NCBI GenBank assembly: GCA_965644295.1
Contig: CBFFRP010000288.1
Coordinates: 310,001-374,000 of the forward strand
Direction of reading: 5' to 3'
Origin: Paraphysomonas bandaiensis
Taxonomy: Eukaryota > Chrysophyceae
Length of the DNA stretch: 64,000 bases
Positions 25,999 through 35,218 of the stretch are shown here, piece by piece. Under the pieces are notes generated by a model, which saw only the letters and a list, made by a program, of their open reading frames with translations, was not told where the DNA came from and made no database searches. A program made the translations under genes and the position numbers. Position 1 is the first letter of the stretch. Each line of letters begins with the position of its first letter.

Positions 25999-27732
25999 AT
26001 GTCAACATATTCTGCTATATCTGCTACCTCACAGACCTTATCAATACTGAGTTCTGTTGTTGGTTTTGATGTTATAGAGTATTGGACTCCTGACGATAAT
26101 GGCGACTTACAATGCGAACATTTTTATATATCAAATTCAGTTAAACAAGTTGTAAAAAGAATATATCCAGATGAGGCATCATTTTCTCCTGGTATGTCTA
26201 CAAGTTGGCGACAAAACTCTTTGAAGGTATTTGTATATAGATGTTATGATGTGATGATTATATTCGTATTGTAGATCTGTGAAGAAGCACGACGAGCAGA
26301 AGCTGGATACGTATGGGGTCACAATAGTCACCGTCATCTTGAATTACCAAGAAAGAAGGGAAAAGATTCTATCACTCTTCCTGTTGATACCGAAGTTGCT
26401 CATGTAATTACCAGTGAAAATGATGTGCAATCCTTTGTTGTGTGCTATACCAGAGCTCGAGTGGAATTTTCAACTGTCAAGATAAAGTATATGTCATTCA
26501 TATGTGAAGCTGTTTTAATAGCAGCGAGCAATTTTCATGACTCTAAAGACGATGATGCAGAATTGGATAATAAAATTTTTAAACCTCGGGAGCTGACTGC
26601 TTATGGTTCAGGATTAAACTTGGCTGAAATGGGAGAAGACGAAGCCGCTGAAATGGGGTGCTGGTCTTCTCATGGTATGAAAAAAACTGAAAACCTCCCA
26701 TATTCAGAAGGCCCTGATTCTGAGTTTGGAATTCCTCCAACATGGGAACCCGTCGACAGCTACTCTTTCCCGGTGTCTGAGATTCCCCCATCATCACAAA
26801 TACCAGATAATTTGACATTCGACAGTTTTCAAGATTTGAAACATATTGCAGATGGAAGCAATAGTAATGTTTATTCTGCGCGTTACAGAGGCGAGCAAGT
26901 TGTTGTCAAAATTATTACGGAGCGAGCTAAAACGAATAAAGTAGCGGTGCATGAATTCGATGTGGAACACGGCATGCTTGCGCGTATGAACCACCCCAAT
27001 ATAATTAAGCTCCTTGGGGCTGGGCGACAACCAAGGCGATTTATTGTTTTAGAGTGGTTGGGTGGTGGGTCTCTCAGTTCTGTGTTAGGTGAACGTGAAA
27101 AGAAGACAGGCTTGAGTCACAAACTATTCAAGAAATCGACGTTTACGTACTCAACATTGCTGTCAATGGCGAAGGATATTGCAGATGCGTTTTACTACTT
27201 GCACAATCACGTACATGAAGGAGCCACAATCATACACCGCGATATTAAACCAGACAATATTGGTTTTACATCGGATGGTCAGCTGAAGCTGTTTGATTTT
27301 GGCCTATGTACTATTGTTCGCAAGAGATTGTCCATGGAGGACTGCTATGAAATGACGGGAAATACCGGAAGTCTGCGTTATATGGCTCCAGAGGTTGCAT
27401 TGAGACAGCCGTACAACGAGAAAACTGATGTTTATTCCTTCGGTATTTTATTGTGGCAAATGGCTAAAGACAAGACTCCATTTAAAGGAATGAATCGAAA
27501 TGACTTTATGAACCGTGTTGTCCGGAAGGGTGAACGTCCTAAAATTGATAAGTCTTGGTCTAAAGACTTTGTGCAATTATTGGAGTCGTGCTGGCATGCA
27601 GATCATACACAGCGTCCAACATTTGAAATGATATGTCACACAATTACTCGGCTCATCATGACTACGGAGGGAAAGACCCCCAATAAACGGCCGTCCTTGA
27701 TAGGTAGTCAAACTCAGAGTACGTGGTTCTAG
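25999..27732 (+). CDS. TKL-type protein kinase with a GAF-like N terminus
   Basis: Two exons, 25999-26226 and 26275-27732 (561 aa). Residues about 15-175 alternate hydrophobic strands and helices (LSSVVGFDVIEYWTPDDNGD, then CEEARRAEAGYVWG and a later MSFICEAVLIAAS) in a GAF-like pattern; this part is tentative. The kinase domain (about 270-545) is complete: Gly-loop ADGSNSNVYSARYRG, VVVKI, HRDIKPDNI, DFGLC, GSLRYMAPEV, DVYSFGILLWQMA, RPTFEMI. The SFGI/LLWEM-like motif and APEV place it in the tyrosine-kinase-like (TKL) group of Ser/Thr kinases. The Gly-loop is unusual in having ADGSNSNVY instead of GxGxxGxV, with the second glycine replaced. Substrate unknown. Confidence 0.85.
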
Positions 27733-28261
27733 TGGTTTAAGGAGGTGATTCCGACGAGATCAATATTTATTATACGTCCTGCCGTATCGCAGCTAATGTT
27801 TTGGTAGCTGATTCTATTTGTCCCCAGATTTTTTAAGTCATAGTGCGCAACTTGCTTGCGTGAGCACGTTTTCGGCCTAATAGCTATGTGAACACTTAGT
27901 AGAAATATTTAATAGCTCCTATCAGGTAGATCGAATCGCTTACTTTTTCTCTTGGTACTATTTATCAAGAAGAGTATATAAGTATATAATAAGGAACTAC
28001 AGGTTTATATCATATTAAATATTAAGTAAAACTGTTATCTACTACTGTATTCTTCAAGTAACAGTACTAATTCGAATTCCTTAGAAATAGTACAGCTTTT
28101 AATTGATTACCAATAAGCATAACTCAACACCACTGTTGATGTATCAACTCATTTTTACAATATCATCACTGACTTTGTATCTCGATTACAGTAGTTTACA
28201 GTAATTGGTGTGTTTCTCACTCCGAATTCCTGGCGAGCTTTATCAACAACAGCTTGATCCT
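27733..28261. other. 3' flank of the kinase up to the retrotransposon
   Basis: AT-rich non-coding DNA. The copia element begins after TGTTG at 28262-28266. Confidence 0.5.
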
Positions 28262-28266
28262 TGTTG

Positions 28267-28560
28267 TATTAGAATATGGATCTTATTCTAGTATATTCAG
28301 TATGTCACTTGAAGACAATGTACGAGAATACAGTGAAATATAGTGATGTACAAATGCTGTGATGATATTGAGAAACTGAAATAGTTTGATCGTTCAAGAT
28401 ATGTTCAGTAACGAGAGGTTCGCATATGTAGGATATTATGCAGGGATTATAATGAGTTAGTGTTGGTTATCACAACTTCGTGTAAACGATACTAATAAAT
28501 CTATCTAGTCTTACGACAAATTCTCTCTGTGATCTAGTGTAAAATGAGCGTTTCTCAACA
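28267..28560 (+). repeat. 5' LTR
   Basis: Starts TATTAGAATATGG and ends TTTCTCAACA. It matches 30237-30530 throughout. The 5' dinucleotide is TA rather than the usual TG, with the target duplication fixing the boundary. The gag start codon at 28544 lies inside this LTR. Confidence 0.9.
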
Positions 28561-29575
28561 TGGTAGCGAGCGAGGAGGAGAGAAGGAGGATAGAGGAGTA
28601 GTGCCACAGTTTAATGAGAGCAATGTTGAACAATGGATTGAAGACTTTGAAACGTTCCTCATGAGGAAAGAGCAAAGTGAAGTAGCGGTGGAGCCACCAC
28701 CGAAGGAAAGCGACTTTGGGGAACAGCCACTCACGTTAATGGAGGAGAAGTCTTACAGACAGGCTGTGAAGAAGTACTGGAAGGCGAATGCCATAGCGTA
28801 TTCGTACTGCAGAGAGGCAGTGCAAACATCTTCGAAGGCGCTTCAGAAATTCCATCTTCTACATAAAGGGTTCAAGGCTGATGGAAAAGGAAGCAACAGG
28901 TTTAAGGCGCATATTATGATTGATGAGTTGAAGAAGTGCTTTGCTGGAGGGAAGCAGAACAAGATCAGTGAGCTGTTGACTCAGTATGGTTCTTTCCGTA
29001 TGCGTCCGGAGGAGACTGCGAAGGACTATATAATACGGTTTGAAATACTGCTGAAAGAGCTACAGGAGCAGCAGCAGGACATATCGGAGCTCTCAAAAAT
29101 AACACGGTTACGAGAAGGTCTGTTGAATGAAGAATATGCTCCTCTGAATGTTGCTTTGTATTTGATGCCTGATGATGTTGATTATGCAACATTATCAAGG
29201 AAGATAGAACGGTATGATGATACCATTCCTGGAAGGATTGCGTTAGAGCGGAAACGCAAGAAGGTGGAGGAGCTGAATTTCATTGAAAAGAGCAAACGGT
29301 CTCGAACGGAACGGGATAAGCGTAAGAAGGGCAACTGTAGATATTGCAGGAAAGAAGGAATTCCTCATAGCCATTCAACTGAACAGTGCAGGAGGAAGCA
29401 GAGGAAGAAGGATGGAGAGATATCAGGGCAGCGTCCTGGAAGTGCTGAATACACGGGATGCAGAAATTGCAAGTCTCTGGAACATCTTGCTGCTGATTGT
29501 CCAACGACGAAGAAAAAGCATTCTAGAAGAGGAGAGAAAGGGAAGAATCATGGTAGGAAGCCGGTGATAGGATGA
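28544..29575 (+). CDS. Copia gag with two zinc knuckles
   Basis: 343 aa. The helical capsid-like region includes the copia gag hallmarks of an N-terminal NVEQWIEDFETFL and a central LLTQYGSFRMRPEETAKDYI with IRFEILLKEL. The basic C terminus has a CCHC knuckle (CRNCKSLEHLAADC, spacing 2-4-4) and an upstream variant (CRYC...H...C). The ATG lies in the 5' LTR, so translation starts within LTR-derived RNA. The stop codon overlaps the ATG of the RNase H frame (29572). Confidence 0.88.
   Translation: MSVSQHGSERGGEKEDRGVVPQFNESNVEQWIEDFETFLMRKEQSEVAVEPPPKESDFGEQPLTLMEEKSYRQAVKKYWKANAIAYSYCREAVQTSSKALQKFHLLHKGFKADGKGSNRFKAHIMIDELKKCFAGGKQNKISELLTQYGSFRMRPEETAKDYIIRFEILLKELQEQQQDISELSKITRLREGLLNEEYAPLNVALYLMPDDVDYATLSRKIERYDDTIPGRIALERKRKKVEELNFIEKSKRSRTERDKRKKGNCRYCRKEGIPHSHSTEQCRRKQRKKDGEISGQRPGSAEYTGCRNCKSLEHLAADCPTTKKKHSRRGEKGKNHGRKPVIG
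28561..28571 (+). promoter_or_regulatory. Primer-binding site
   Basis: TGGTAGCGAGC directly follows the 5' LTR. It shares TGGTAGCG with the initiator-Met tRNA binding site of yeast Ty1. It lies within the gag reading frame. Confidence 0.7.
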
Positions 29576-30057
29576 CTAGGCGGTCCACAACGGGATACAT
29601 CGTGCTTTTATGTGCGGGCGCTTTGGCCTGGCAATCCAAGCTTCAGACCACAGTTGCGACTTCGAGCATGGAATCTGAGTATATGGCGGAGTATGCGGCT
29701 TTGCAAGAACTGGTGTGGCTTCGGGGGGTGTTCAAGGAGCTCGGACTCTTGGTAGCGAAGCCGACTCCATTCTTTATGGATAGTAAGAGTGCAAAGGATC
29801 TTTCAGAGAATCCAGTGTATCATAAGAGGTCGAAGCATATTGACATCAAGTATCACTGGATAAGAGAACATGTTAATGGAAAATTTCCTACAGCAAAGTT
29901 GATTCATGTATCTACGGATGATATGGCGGCCGATATTTTTACAAAGGCGTTGTCCACGAAGATCTTCAGCCGTCATGAGAAAACGATTACCGGGGTTAAG
30001 AGGAGTGTGTCTAACAGTGTGGAGGAGCAGCAGAAGAAACGACCCCGAAGAGGTTAA
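29572..30057 (+). CDS. Copia pol remnant: C-terminal RNase H domain
   Basis: 161 aa carrying the conserved end of copia pol: TRRSTTGYIVLL, ALAWQSKLQTTVATSSMESE, EYAALQELVWLRGV, FMDSKSAKDL, RSKHIDIKYHWIRE, DDMAADIFTKAL. It lacks everything N-terminal to the RNase H region. It follows gag with a 4-base ATGA overlap in a different frame, consistent with an internal deletion joining gag to the end of pol. Catalytic acidic residues (E in MESEY, D in FMDSK, D in DDMAAD) are present. Confidence 0.85.
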   Translation: MTRRSTTGYIVLLCAGALAWQSKLQTTVATSSMESEYMAEYAALQELVWLRGVFKELGLLVAKPTPFFMDSKSAKDLSENPVYHKRSKHIDIKYHWIREHVNGKFPTAKLIHVSTDDMAADIFTKALSTKIFSRHEKTITGVKRSVSNSVEEQQKKRPRRG

Positions 30058-30236
30058 AGGTGTGTTTTAGTGGGTGAAAATCCCACATAACTGTATATCT
30101 AGTTGACTGTTAGGTATATATGTATCTTTAAAAGATTTCACATCTGTTTTTACCTATGGGACTAGATAGTCATAGCATTATCAGATTATTGTGATCACTG
30201 TTGTTTTGTCTCACTGCATTCTACATTGAGTGGGAG

Positions 30237-30530
30237 TATTAGAATATGGATCTTATTCTAGTATATTCAGTATGTCACTTGAAGACAATGTACGAGAATA
30301 CAGTGAAATATAGTGATGTACAAATGCTGTGATGATATTGAGAAACTGAAATAGTTTGATCGTTCAAGATATGTTCAGTAACGAGAGGTTCGCATATGTA
30401 GGATATTATGCAGGGATTATAATGAGTTAGTGTTGGTTATCACAACTTCGTGTAAACGATACTAATAAATCTATCTAGTCTTACGACAAATTCTCTCTGT
30501 GATCTAGTGTAAAATGAGCGTTTCTCAACA
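30237..30530 (+). repeat. 3' LTR
   Basis: Second copy of the 294-bp LTR, preceded by a purine tract and followed by the target duplication TGTTG at 30531-30535. I see no difference from the 5' copy. Confidence 0.9.
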
Positions 30531-30762
30531 TGTTGTGAACATTGTGTGTGATGCTCCAATCGAAATTTCAGTGTAGTCATATCGCCAAATAGTTGGATAT
30601 CAGAGTTAAGCACTAGTAAGCATGTTAATTAATGCTTCGCTATATTAATTCTGACTCTTACAAGCATGTTGCTAATAGTACATTCACTACTAGTCATATA
30701 TAGAGTGAGCTATTATATTCACTAATCCCATTTATCTCATAAAACGTGTTCTTTTATAATAG

Positions 30763-31230
30763 TTGACTCAATTTAATATCGCCGCATATTATCCCAGTAC
30801 AATACAACCACAGTACACAAACTTCACTAAACTTTTAATTATACTAAATTTGTCATCCGCATGTAACGAGTCTGAACTACAACTACGTGGTATATGGCGA
30901 CATGGATGTGGGGCTAATATAATTGTGTGCATCAACCCTGTATTTCATCGCGAGTGTAAAACACGTGGTTACCAGCTGGGAGAGGAGTGCATCACGTGTC
31001 ATGTGACTAAAGGATATTCACCCACGGAGTCAACGAAAAGATATTACAATAGCCACGACTACAATTCAGGCCGCCACGCTCCAACGCAGTCAAAACATTT
31101 AGCGAATTGCCCCTTATGGAGACCCGCGCCTACATCACATTTGAACTCCTGGAGACGAGGTAACAAAGTAGGAGATACGAGATCCTCAACATCAAGCAAG
31201 CAAGCAAAGAAATCTACTGCCAAGAAGTGA
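30763..31230 (+). CDS. Cys-rich protein of unknown function, left copy
   Basis: The 155-aa frame is unrelated to its sister copy for the first 35 codons. From SELQLRGIWRHGCGAN at about 30869 onward it matches the minus-strand copy at 35543-36112 almost residue for residue. The conserved part has Cys/His spaced as GCGAN..VC, ECKTRGYQLGEECITCHV and ANCP, suggesting a small metal-binding fold, then a basic Ser/Lys tail (SKQAKKSTAKK). No known family is recognised. Because homology starts mid-frame, the left copy has probably lost its true 5' part and may be a broken gene. Confidence 0.4.
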   Translation: MTQFNIAAYYPSTIQPQYTNFTKLLIILNLSSACNESELQLRGIWRHGCGANIIVCINPVFHRECKTRGYQLGEECITCHVTKGYSPTESTKRYYNSHDYNSGRHAPTQSKHLANCPLWRPAPTSHLNSWRRGNKVGDTRSSTSSKQAKKSTAKK

Positions 31231-31687
31231 AATGTGGCTGTTATACGAAAGTTGCATTTATTTCAAATCTGTATTAAATAAATAACAATATGAAGGAGAA
31301 AAAATATTGTTGCATGGCGGTTGAATTCATCCTATCATTACATTAGTTAATAACTTTTCGAACTAATATAACAAATCAGTAATATAGAGCGAGAAGTATA
31401 TGATACGATACGATGTACAGGGGTGGTTGTGCATATCTAGATATCTATTTCATGGATTTGTTTATCGTTTCTTTCATCGAAAAATCATCGTTTTTTCAGT
31501 GAAAAGTGAAAAAAAAAGTGACTTTTTGATGAAAAAACGATGATTTTTCGATTAAATAAACGATGAACAAATCAATGAAATCGATATGCACAACCACCCC
31601 CAGTATGTTGCAATAGTCATCTATGTGCTGTCGTGCTCTCCAGGCAGCAAAGAAAAACCATTGTTTCTATGAGAATACTACATGTTT
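30866..31687. repeat. Left arm of a large inverted repeat
   Basis: Pairs in reverse orientation with 35219-35907. It spans the Cys-rich coding region, its 3' flank (GTTGCATGGCGGTTGAATTC) and sequence up to the ATTGTTTCTAT(A/G)AGAATAC block. The left arm carries a 181-bp transposon insertion (31420-31600) absent from the right arm. The right arm carries about 50 bp absent from the left. Confidence 0.88.
31420..31600. mobile_element. Near-perfect palindromic MITE, family C
   Basis: The 181-bp element begins GGGGTGGTTGTGCATATC and ends GATATGCACAACCACCCC. It can fold on itself almost end to end (for example AAAAATCATCGTTTTTTC with GAAAAAACGATGATTTTT). It is flanked by CA on both sides. The other inverted arm has the uninterrupted site GATGTACAGTATG, which fixes the insertion boundaries. 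Confidence 0.9.
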
Positions 31688-31915
31688 TGGAATTGAAAAT
31701 TCGGATATTTCGAGATAGGGTCTTATTTTTGCAGGGTTTTGAGTAAAAAGGATACTTTTCACTCACTTCTATTTTGGAGAAGAAGACCAACATGAAGAAA
31801 TTTCTTGTTGATAGACTGATAGACATATACAGACAACAATATCTAGATAGAGTTAGCTACCACATTCCACATCCAAACACAATCACATACATCTTACATC
31901 AATACCTATACAACA
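31688..31915. promoter_or_regulatory. Upstream region of the KH/NYN gene
   Basis: About 230 bp between the inner edge of the left inverted arm and the ATG. It is AT-rich with no open frame. The gene's promoter is presumably here or in the arm. Confidence 0.4.
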
Positions 31916-34459
31916 ATGAACAATCAAGTAACTACAACAACTTTATCAATTGAATATTTTCGTGGTTTTACTATGTCTCATGCGAATGAGGTGACTGTAC
32001 AATTAGGTGATGGAGGGGACCATATTAGTATAATATTAAACAACTGTGTTAAACATTCTACATCAGAATCACCAACAATGTTTGCAAACTTTTCAGCATA
32101 TATATGTAATTTCATAAGGGAAGAACGTGTTACAGAATTTACTATATCTTACTGGGATATCCCTCAGACTGCTCCGACTACACACTTATTAACACGTCGT
32201 GAGGCTGATGAAGCGGCACTTCGGGCCTCTCTGATTGATAGAGATATGAAAGGAACTAAAAAATACTATGGATATGTTGAATTAAAATACGGTCGTGGAA
32301 CTCTAGACATTCGCAGTGTTGGTTTGGAGAGGGGGGTGTTGTGTCTTATTGAGAGAGCCAAATGGATCAATGATTCTTCTACCGCATGTAAGAAGCTTAC
32401 CAAAGCAGCCAAACGAGGTTCAAATTCCCCGAAATTAATAGTATATAAAGACATTCGCGCAATTGTTCCGAACATGCAAAATAGCGTGCGTCGCTATCGC
32501 GCCACTATCAGTGTATCTAGCAATGTTATGGGTGCAGTGATTGGACATAAAGGACAAAGTGTATGCGCAGTGCAAGATGAGTTTGCGGTGCGTATTACTA
32601 CAACAGAAAGTGGTTTTACCGTAGAAGGAGAACAGGAACAAGATGTTGGTAGTGCTGTGACTGCACTGGAGGGATATGTCCCAGGTGAGGTTGGCACTTT
32701 GGGCAGGGATGGAAAACCAATCAAGTTCTCGGCGTCACCTATTAGAGATCAAACCGTGACTATGCGTTACGAAGATGTTTTCTTGAATATGGCTGGCAAG
32801 CTCTGCAAGGCAATGATTATTGGCAGCAAATCTATTGTATGCTATACACTGTTGATGGATGTGGTTCTTAACGAATATAGAGGTGAAGTAACAACTGTAC
32901 CCAGCATTGTGGAGGTCGAGCTGATTGGGCTTCAAGCTGTATTCACACGAGGAAACAATAAGTCGTGGCTGAATAGGTGCGCAACTGACGAATTTTTGAA
33001 TGCTGCGCAGCGATATAGTGCGAGACTAGTTGGACAGCATGTGGATATTAGTTTCGAAGCCATGGGGTATGCTCAGGGATCCGCACGTCGCAATATCCAC
33101 GCTTTGATCTTTCACAACAAACGTCTGCTTAACGCAGATATTTTGCGACTGGGCTACTGCAAATTGATGCAGTCTGCTCGTTATTATAACCCTGAAACCT
33201 GTCGTCGTGATGACCCAATTCGCTCCCTCTTTCCATGTATGCGAAATTTGTTAAGTGTTTCGAAATCAGATGAGTGCAATGGGTTAAGTTGGTGTGGCAC
33301 GGAGTGTATGATGTTAGATGCAGAACGAGAAGCTGCTCGTAATGGTCTTGGTATATGGAAAACTACAGAACCGACCGATCCACTAATCGGTCAGCGACCT
33401 TCACCGGTGTCTAAACGACATGTTTTTATCGACAATTCAAATATTTGGATAAGTGGAAAGCATTTTAGTGGACAACGCCAGGGCTTGGGCTTTGATCGCG
33501 CTAGAAGAAAGTCCGAAAAGTTTAAGGACAATAACAGAAAGTGGAGTGAAATCGACTTGATAATCAGTGTGACCAAGAGTAATAGTGTGCGACAGTTTGT
33601 CTGTGATCGGCGCCCTTATTGCGCAAGTGATCGTGGCTGGCGGTTAGACATTCATCGACTACTGTGGCTTGTAGGCTATGATAAAAAGGTTGACCCTAAG
33701 TTTCACGTCGCTGGTTCGGTCCCGCCTTTAAATGAGGACATTTGGAATCACATGCGCAAAAGTGGATCAATTAACATTCTAACAGGACGTACGAATGAAG
33801 GCCAATCGTCTTCCGAGGACACCTCCCTCGTTGACCAAATATATAAGTCGTGTGATCATATCTCAGAGTGCGATGAGTTTGTGCTGTGTGCTGGCGATAG
33901 AGGTTATCGAAACACTATCAAAACTGTGCGCGAGAGATTTCCATCGATAAACATTTACGTAGTCTCGTGGGCGCACAATGCATATCACCGCCTCAAAGAC
34001 ATGCAGGACGATGGCATCTTTTTTATTAACTTGGACCCGTATATTGACTACCTGCGGTACTCTAGTGAGGCTATCGCAGATGTTACGTGCACGCCCACAG
34101 TTGCAGGCGACGAAAGGAGACTCGTAACCACTTGTGAAACCAATCGTGAGGCGATTTTCCAATACTTGAAATCCACTCATAAATTGTTGGTTGACCGCGA
34201 CTTCTCGATGAGTAAACCCAATAGTCAAGGTGTGCTACGTGTGATTTTCACTAAAGAACAAAGAGATTTAGGTGTTGTAAACGATTGCACAGAATTATTT
34301 CCTATGCCTACTGGTGGAATAGCAAATCGGAAAAATCGTACTTTAACACTTTCAAACGGTTTTGATGTTTTGGCTGGCGACAGTGATGATGAGGACGTGG
34401 GTGACGAGGAAGATGACCTAGTGTATGATGATGACTTCGATGATGTTGACGTGGAGTAG
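31916..34459 (+). CDS. KH + staphylococcal-nuclease-like + NYN domain protein
   Basis: A single 847-aa exon. Residues about 190-255 form a KH RNA-binding domain with the GxxG loop (SSNVMGAVIGHKGQSVCAVQ). Residues about 280-482 follow a staphylococcal-nuclease (SNase/Tudor-SN) layout: VEVELIGLQAV, FLNAAQRYSARLVGQHVDIS, LLNADILRLGYCKL, and DAEREAARNGLGIWK at the end. The positions where SNase has catalytic Arg and Glu appear substituted, so this domain may only bind. Residues about 500-705 look like an NYN/PIN-type RNase: KRHVFIDNSNIWISGK, SSEDTSLVDQIYKSC, EFVLCAGDRGYRNTI, VVSWAHNAYHRL, with the expected acidic residues present. The C terminus is strongly acidic (DDEDVGDEEDD). I infer a cytoplasmic RNA-cleaving or RNA-surveillance protein; the N-terminal 190 residues are unassigned. 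It lies in the loop of the inverted repeat. Confidence 0.75.
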   Translation: MNNQVTTTTLSIEYFRGFTMSHANEVTVQLGDGGDHISIILNNCVKHSTSESPTMFANFSAYICNFIREERVTEFTISYWDIPQTAPTTHLLTRREADEAALRASLIDRDMKGTKKYYGYVELKYGRGTLDIRSVGLERGVLCLIERAKWINDSSTACKKLTKAAKRGSNSPKLIVYKDIRAIVPNMQNSVRRYRATISVSSNVMGAVIGHKGQSVCAVQDEFAVRITTTESGFTVEGEQEQDVGSAVTALEGYVPGEVGTLGRDGKPIKFSASPIRDQTVTMRYEDVFLNMAGKLCKAMIIGSKSIVCYTLLMDVVLNEYRGEVTTVPSIVEVELIGLQAVFTRGNNKSWLNRCATDEFLNAAQRYSARLVGQHVDISFEAMGYAQGSARRNIHALIFHNKRLLNADILRLGYCKLMQSARYYNPETCRRDDPIRSLFPCMRNLLSVSKSDECNGLSWCGTECMMLDAEREAARNGLGIWKTTEPTDPLIGQRPSPVSKRHVFIDNSNIWISGKHFSGQRQGLGFDRARRKSEKFKDNNRKWSEIDLIISVTKSNSVRQFVCDRRPYCASDRGWRLDIHRLLWLVGYDKKVDPKFHVAGSVPPLNEDIWNHMRKSGSINILTGRTNEGQSSSEDTSLVDQIYKSCDHISECDEFVLCAGDRGYRNTIKTVRERFPSINIYVVSWAHNAYHRLKDMQDDGIFFINLDPYIDYLRYSSEAIADVTCTPTVAGDERRLVTTCETNREAIFQYLKSTHKLLVDRDFSMSKPNSQGVLRVIFTKEQRDLGVVNDCTELFPMPTGGIANRKNRTLTLSNGFDVLAGDSDDEDVGDEEDDLVYDDDFDDVDVE

Positions 34460-35218
34460 TGCATCATCAATTCTTATTGCTCGAATTGAAATGTTTTTTT
34501 AGAATAATGCTTGTACATTAGAACATGTTGTTGTGCCATATATATACCAGGGTCTGGTAACCATTAATGGCCCACTAATGGTAGTCCAGTCCCTAACTAT
34601 CTACAATTAAAGCCGTAACAGTGTCAGTGTATCTACAATTAAAGCCGTAGCAATTTTAAGAATAAAAAGAATAAAGAAAATTGTTGACAGTTGATCTGTT
34701 ACATTAAAAATTTAAAGCATTGCAACACAGCGTTAAGCGGGGCCTGCTAACCATTATTGACCCATTATTGGTAGTCCAGTTTGCCCCATTCCGAGGGCGT
34801 GCCCAAGTAGACTGCTAGTGTTGATTAAGCACAGTTCCCGGCAATTATAATGGCCATTAATGCCATTACCAGACCCTGAAATATATACTATACATAGTAC
34901 ATTTTATCTTTTTATAAATCTATGCATTGAAGTATAAGTGTGAATTGTTATTGATATACATGATTATGATTTACAATGTTATAGTTAAAAAATATGGAAA
35001 ATTAAATGTTGTAAATCTTATGTGGAAGAGTTTGGAAGATAAGCTGTATTTCTGTATAGGTAACTTATAGTGTATAGTGTATAAGTTTAATATCTAGATA
35101 TCCAGATATTAACTTATGGATACTGCTTGTTTGTACTACAATGTTAAAATGTATATGTGGATAGGAAAATGTACTAATTTGTTATATAAAATTACTTAAA
35201 AATATATATGTTATATAT
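34460..35218. other. Non-coding spacer with nested MITEs
   Basis: 3' flank of the KH/NYN gene, containing a TIR element at 34551-34882 and then about 330 bp of AT-rich DNA up to the inner edge of the right inverted arm. Confidence 0.55.
34551..34882. mobile_element. TIR element (MITE), family B, with nested insert
   Basis: The left end CAGGGTCTGGTAACCATTAATGG and the right end TTAATGCCATTACCAGACCCTG are inverted repeats. Inside are partial repeats of the same ends (GGTAGTCCAGT twice), a duplicated ATCTACAATTAAAGCCGTA, and a left-end fragment of the family A element (TTGCCCCATTCCGAGGGCGTG at about 34780). A relative without a clear right end lies at about 6687-6765. Confidence 0.7.

Larger units (their letters stand above)
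28267..30530 (+). mobile_element. Ty1/copia LTR retrotransposon, internally deleted
   Basis: Two LTRs of 294 bp, which I read as identical (28267-28560 and 30237-30530), bracket a 1.68-kb interior and are flanked by a perfect 5-bp target duplication TGTTG (28262-28266, 30531-30535). A primer-binding site (TGGTAGCGAGC at 28561) and a purine tract (TGAGTGGGAG, 30227-30236) are in the expected places. The interior keeps gag and only the C-terminal RNase H part of pol. Protease, integrase and reverse transcriptase are missing, so the element is non-autonomous. Identical LTRs imply a recent insertion mobilised in trans. Confidence 0.92.

Noticed and set aside
34225-34470. Ser-rich antisense frame
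   Set aside because: It is the complement of the acidic C-terminal tail of the KH/NYN gene.
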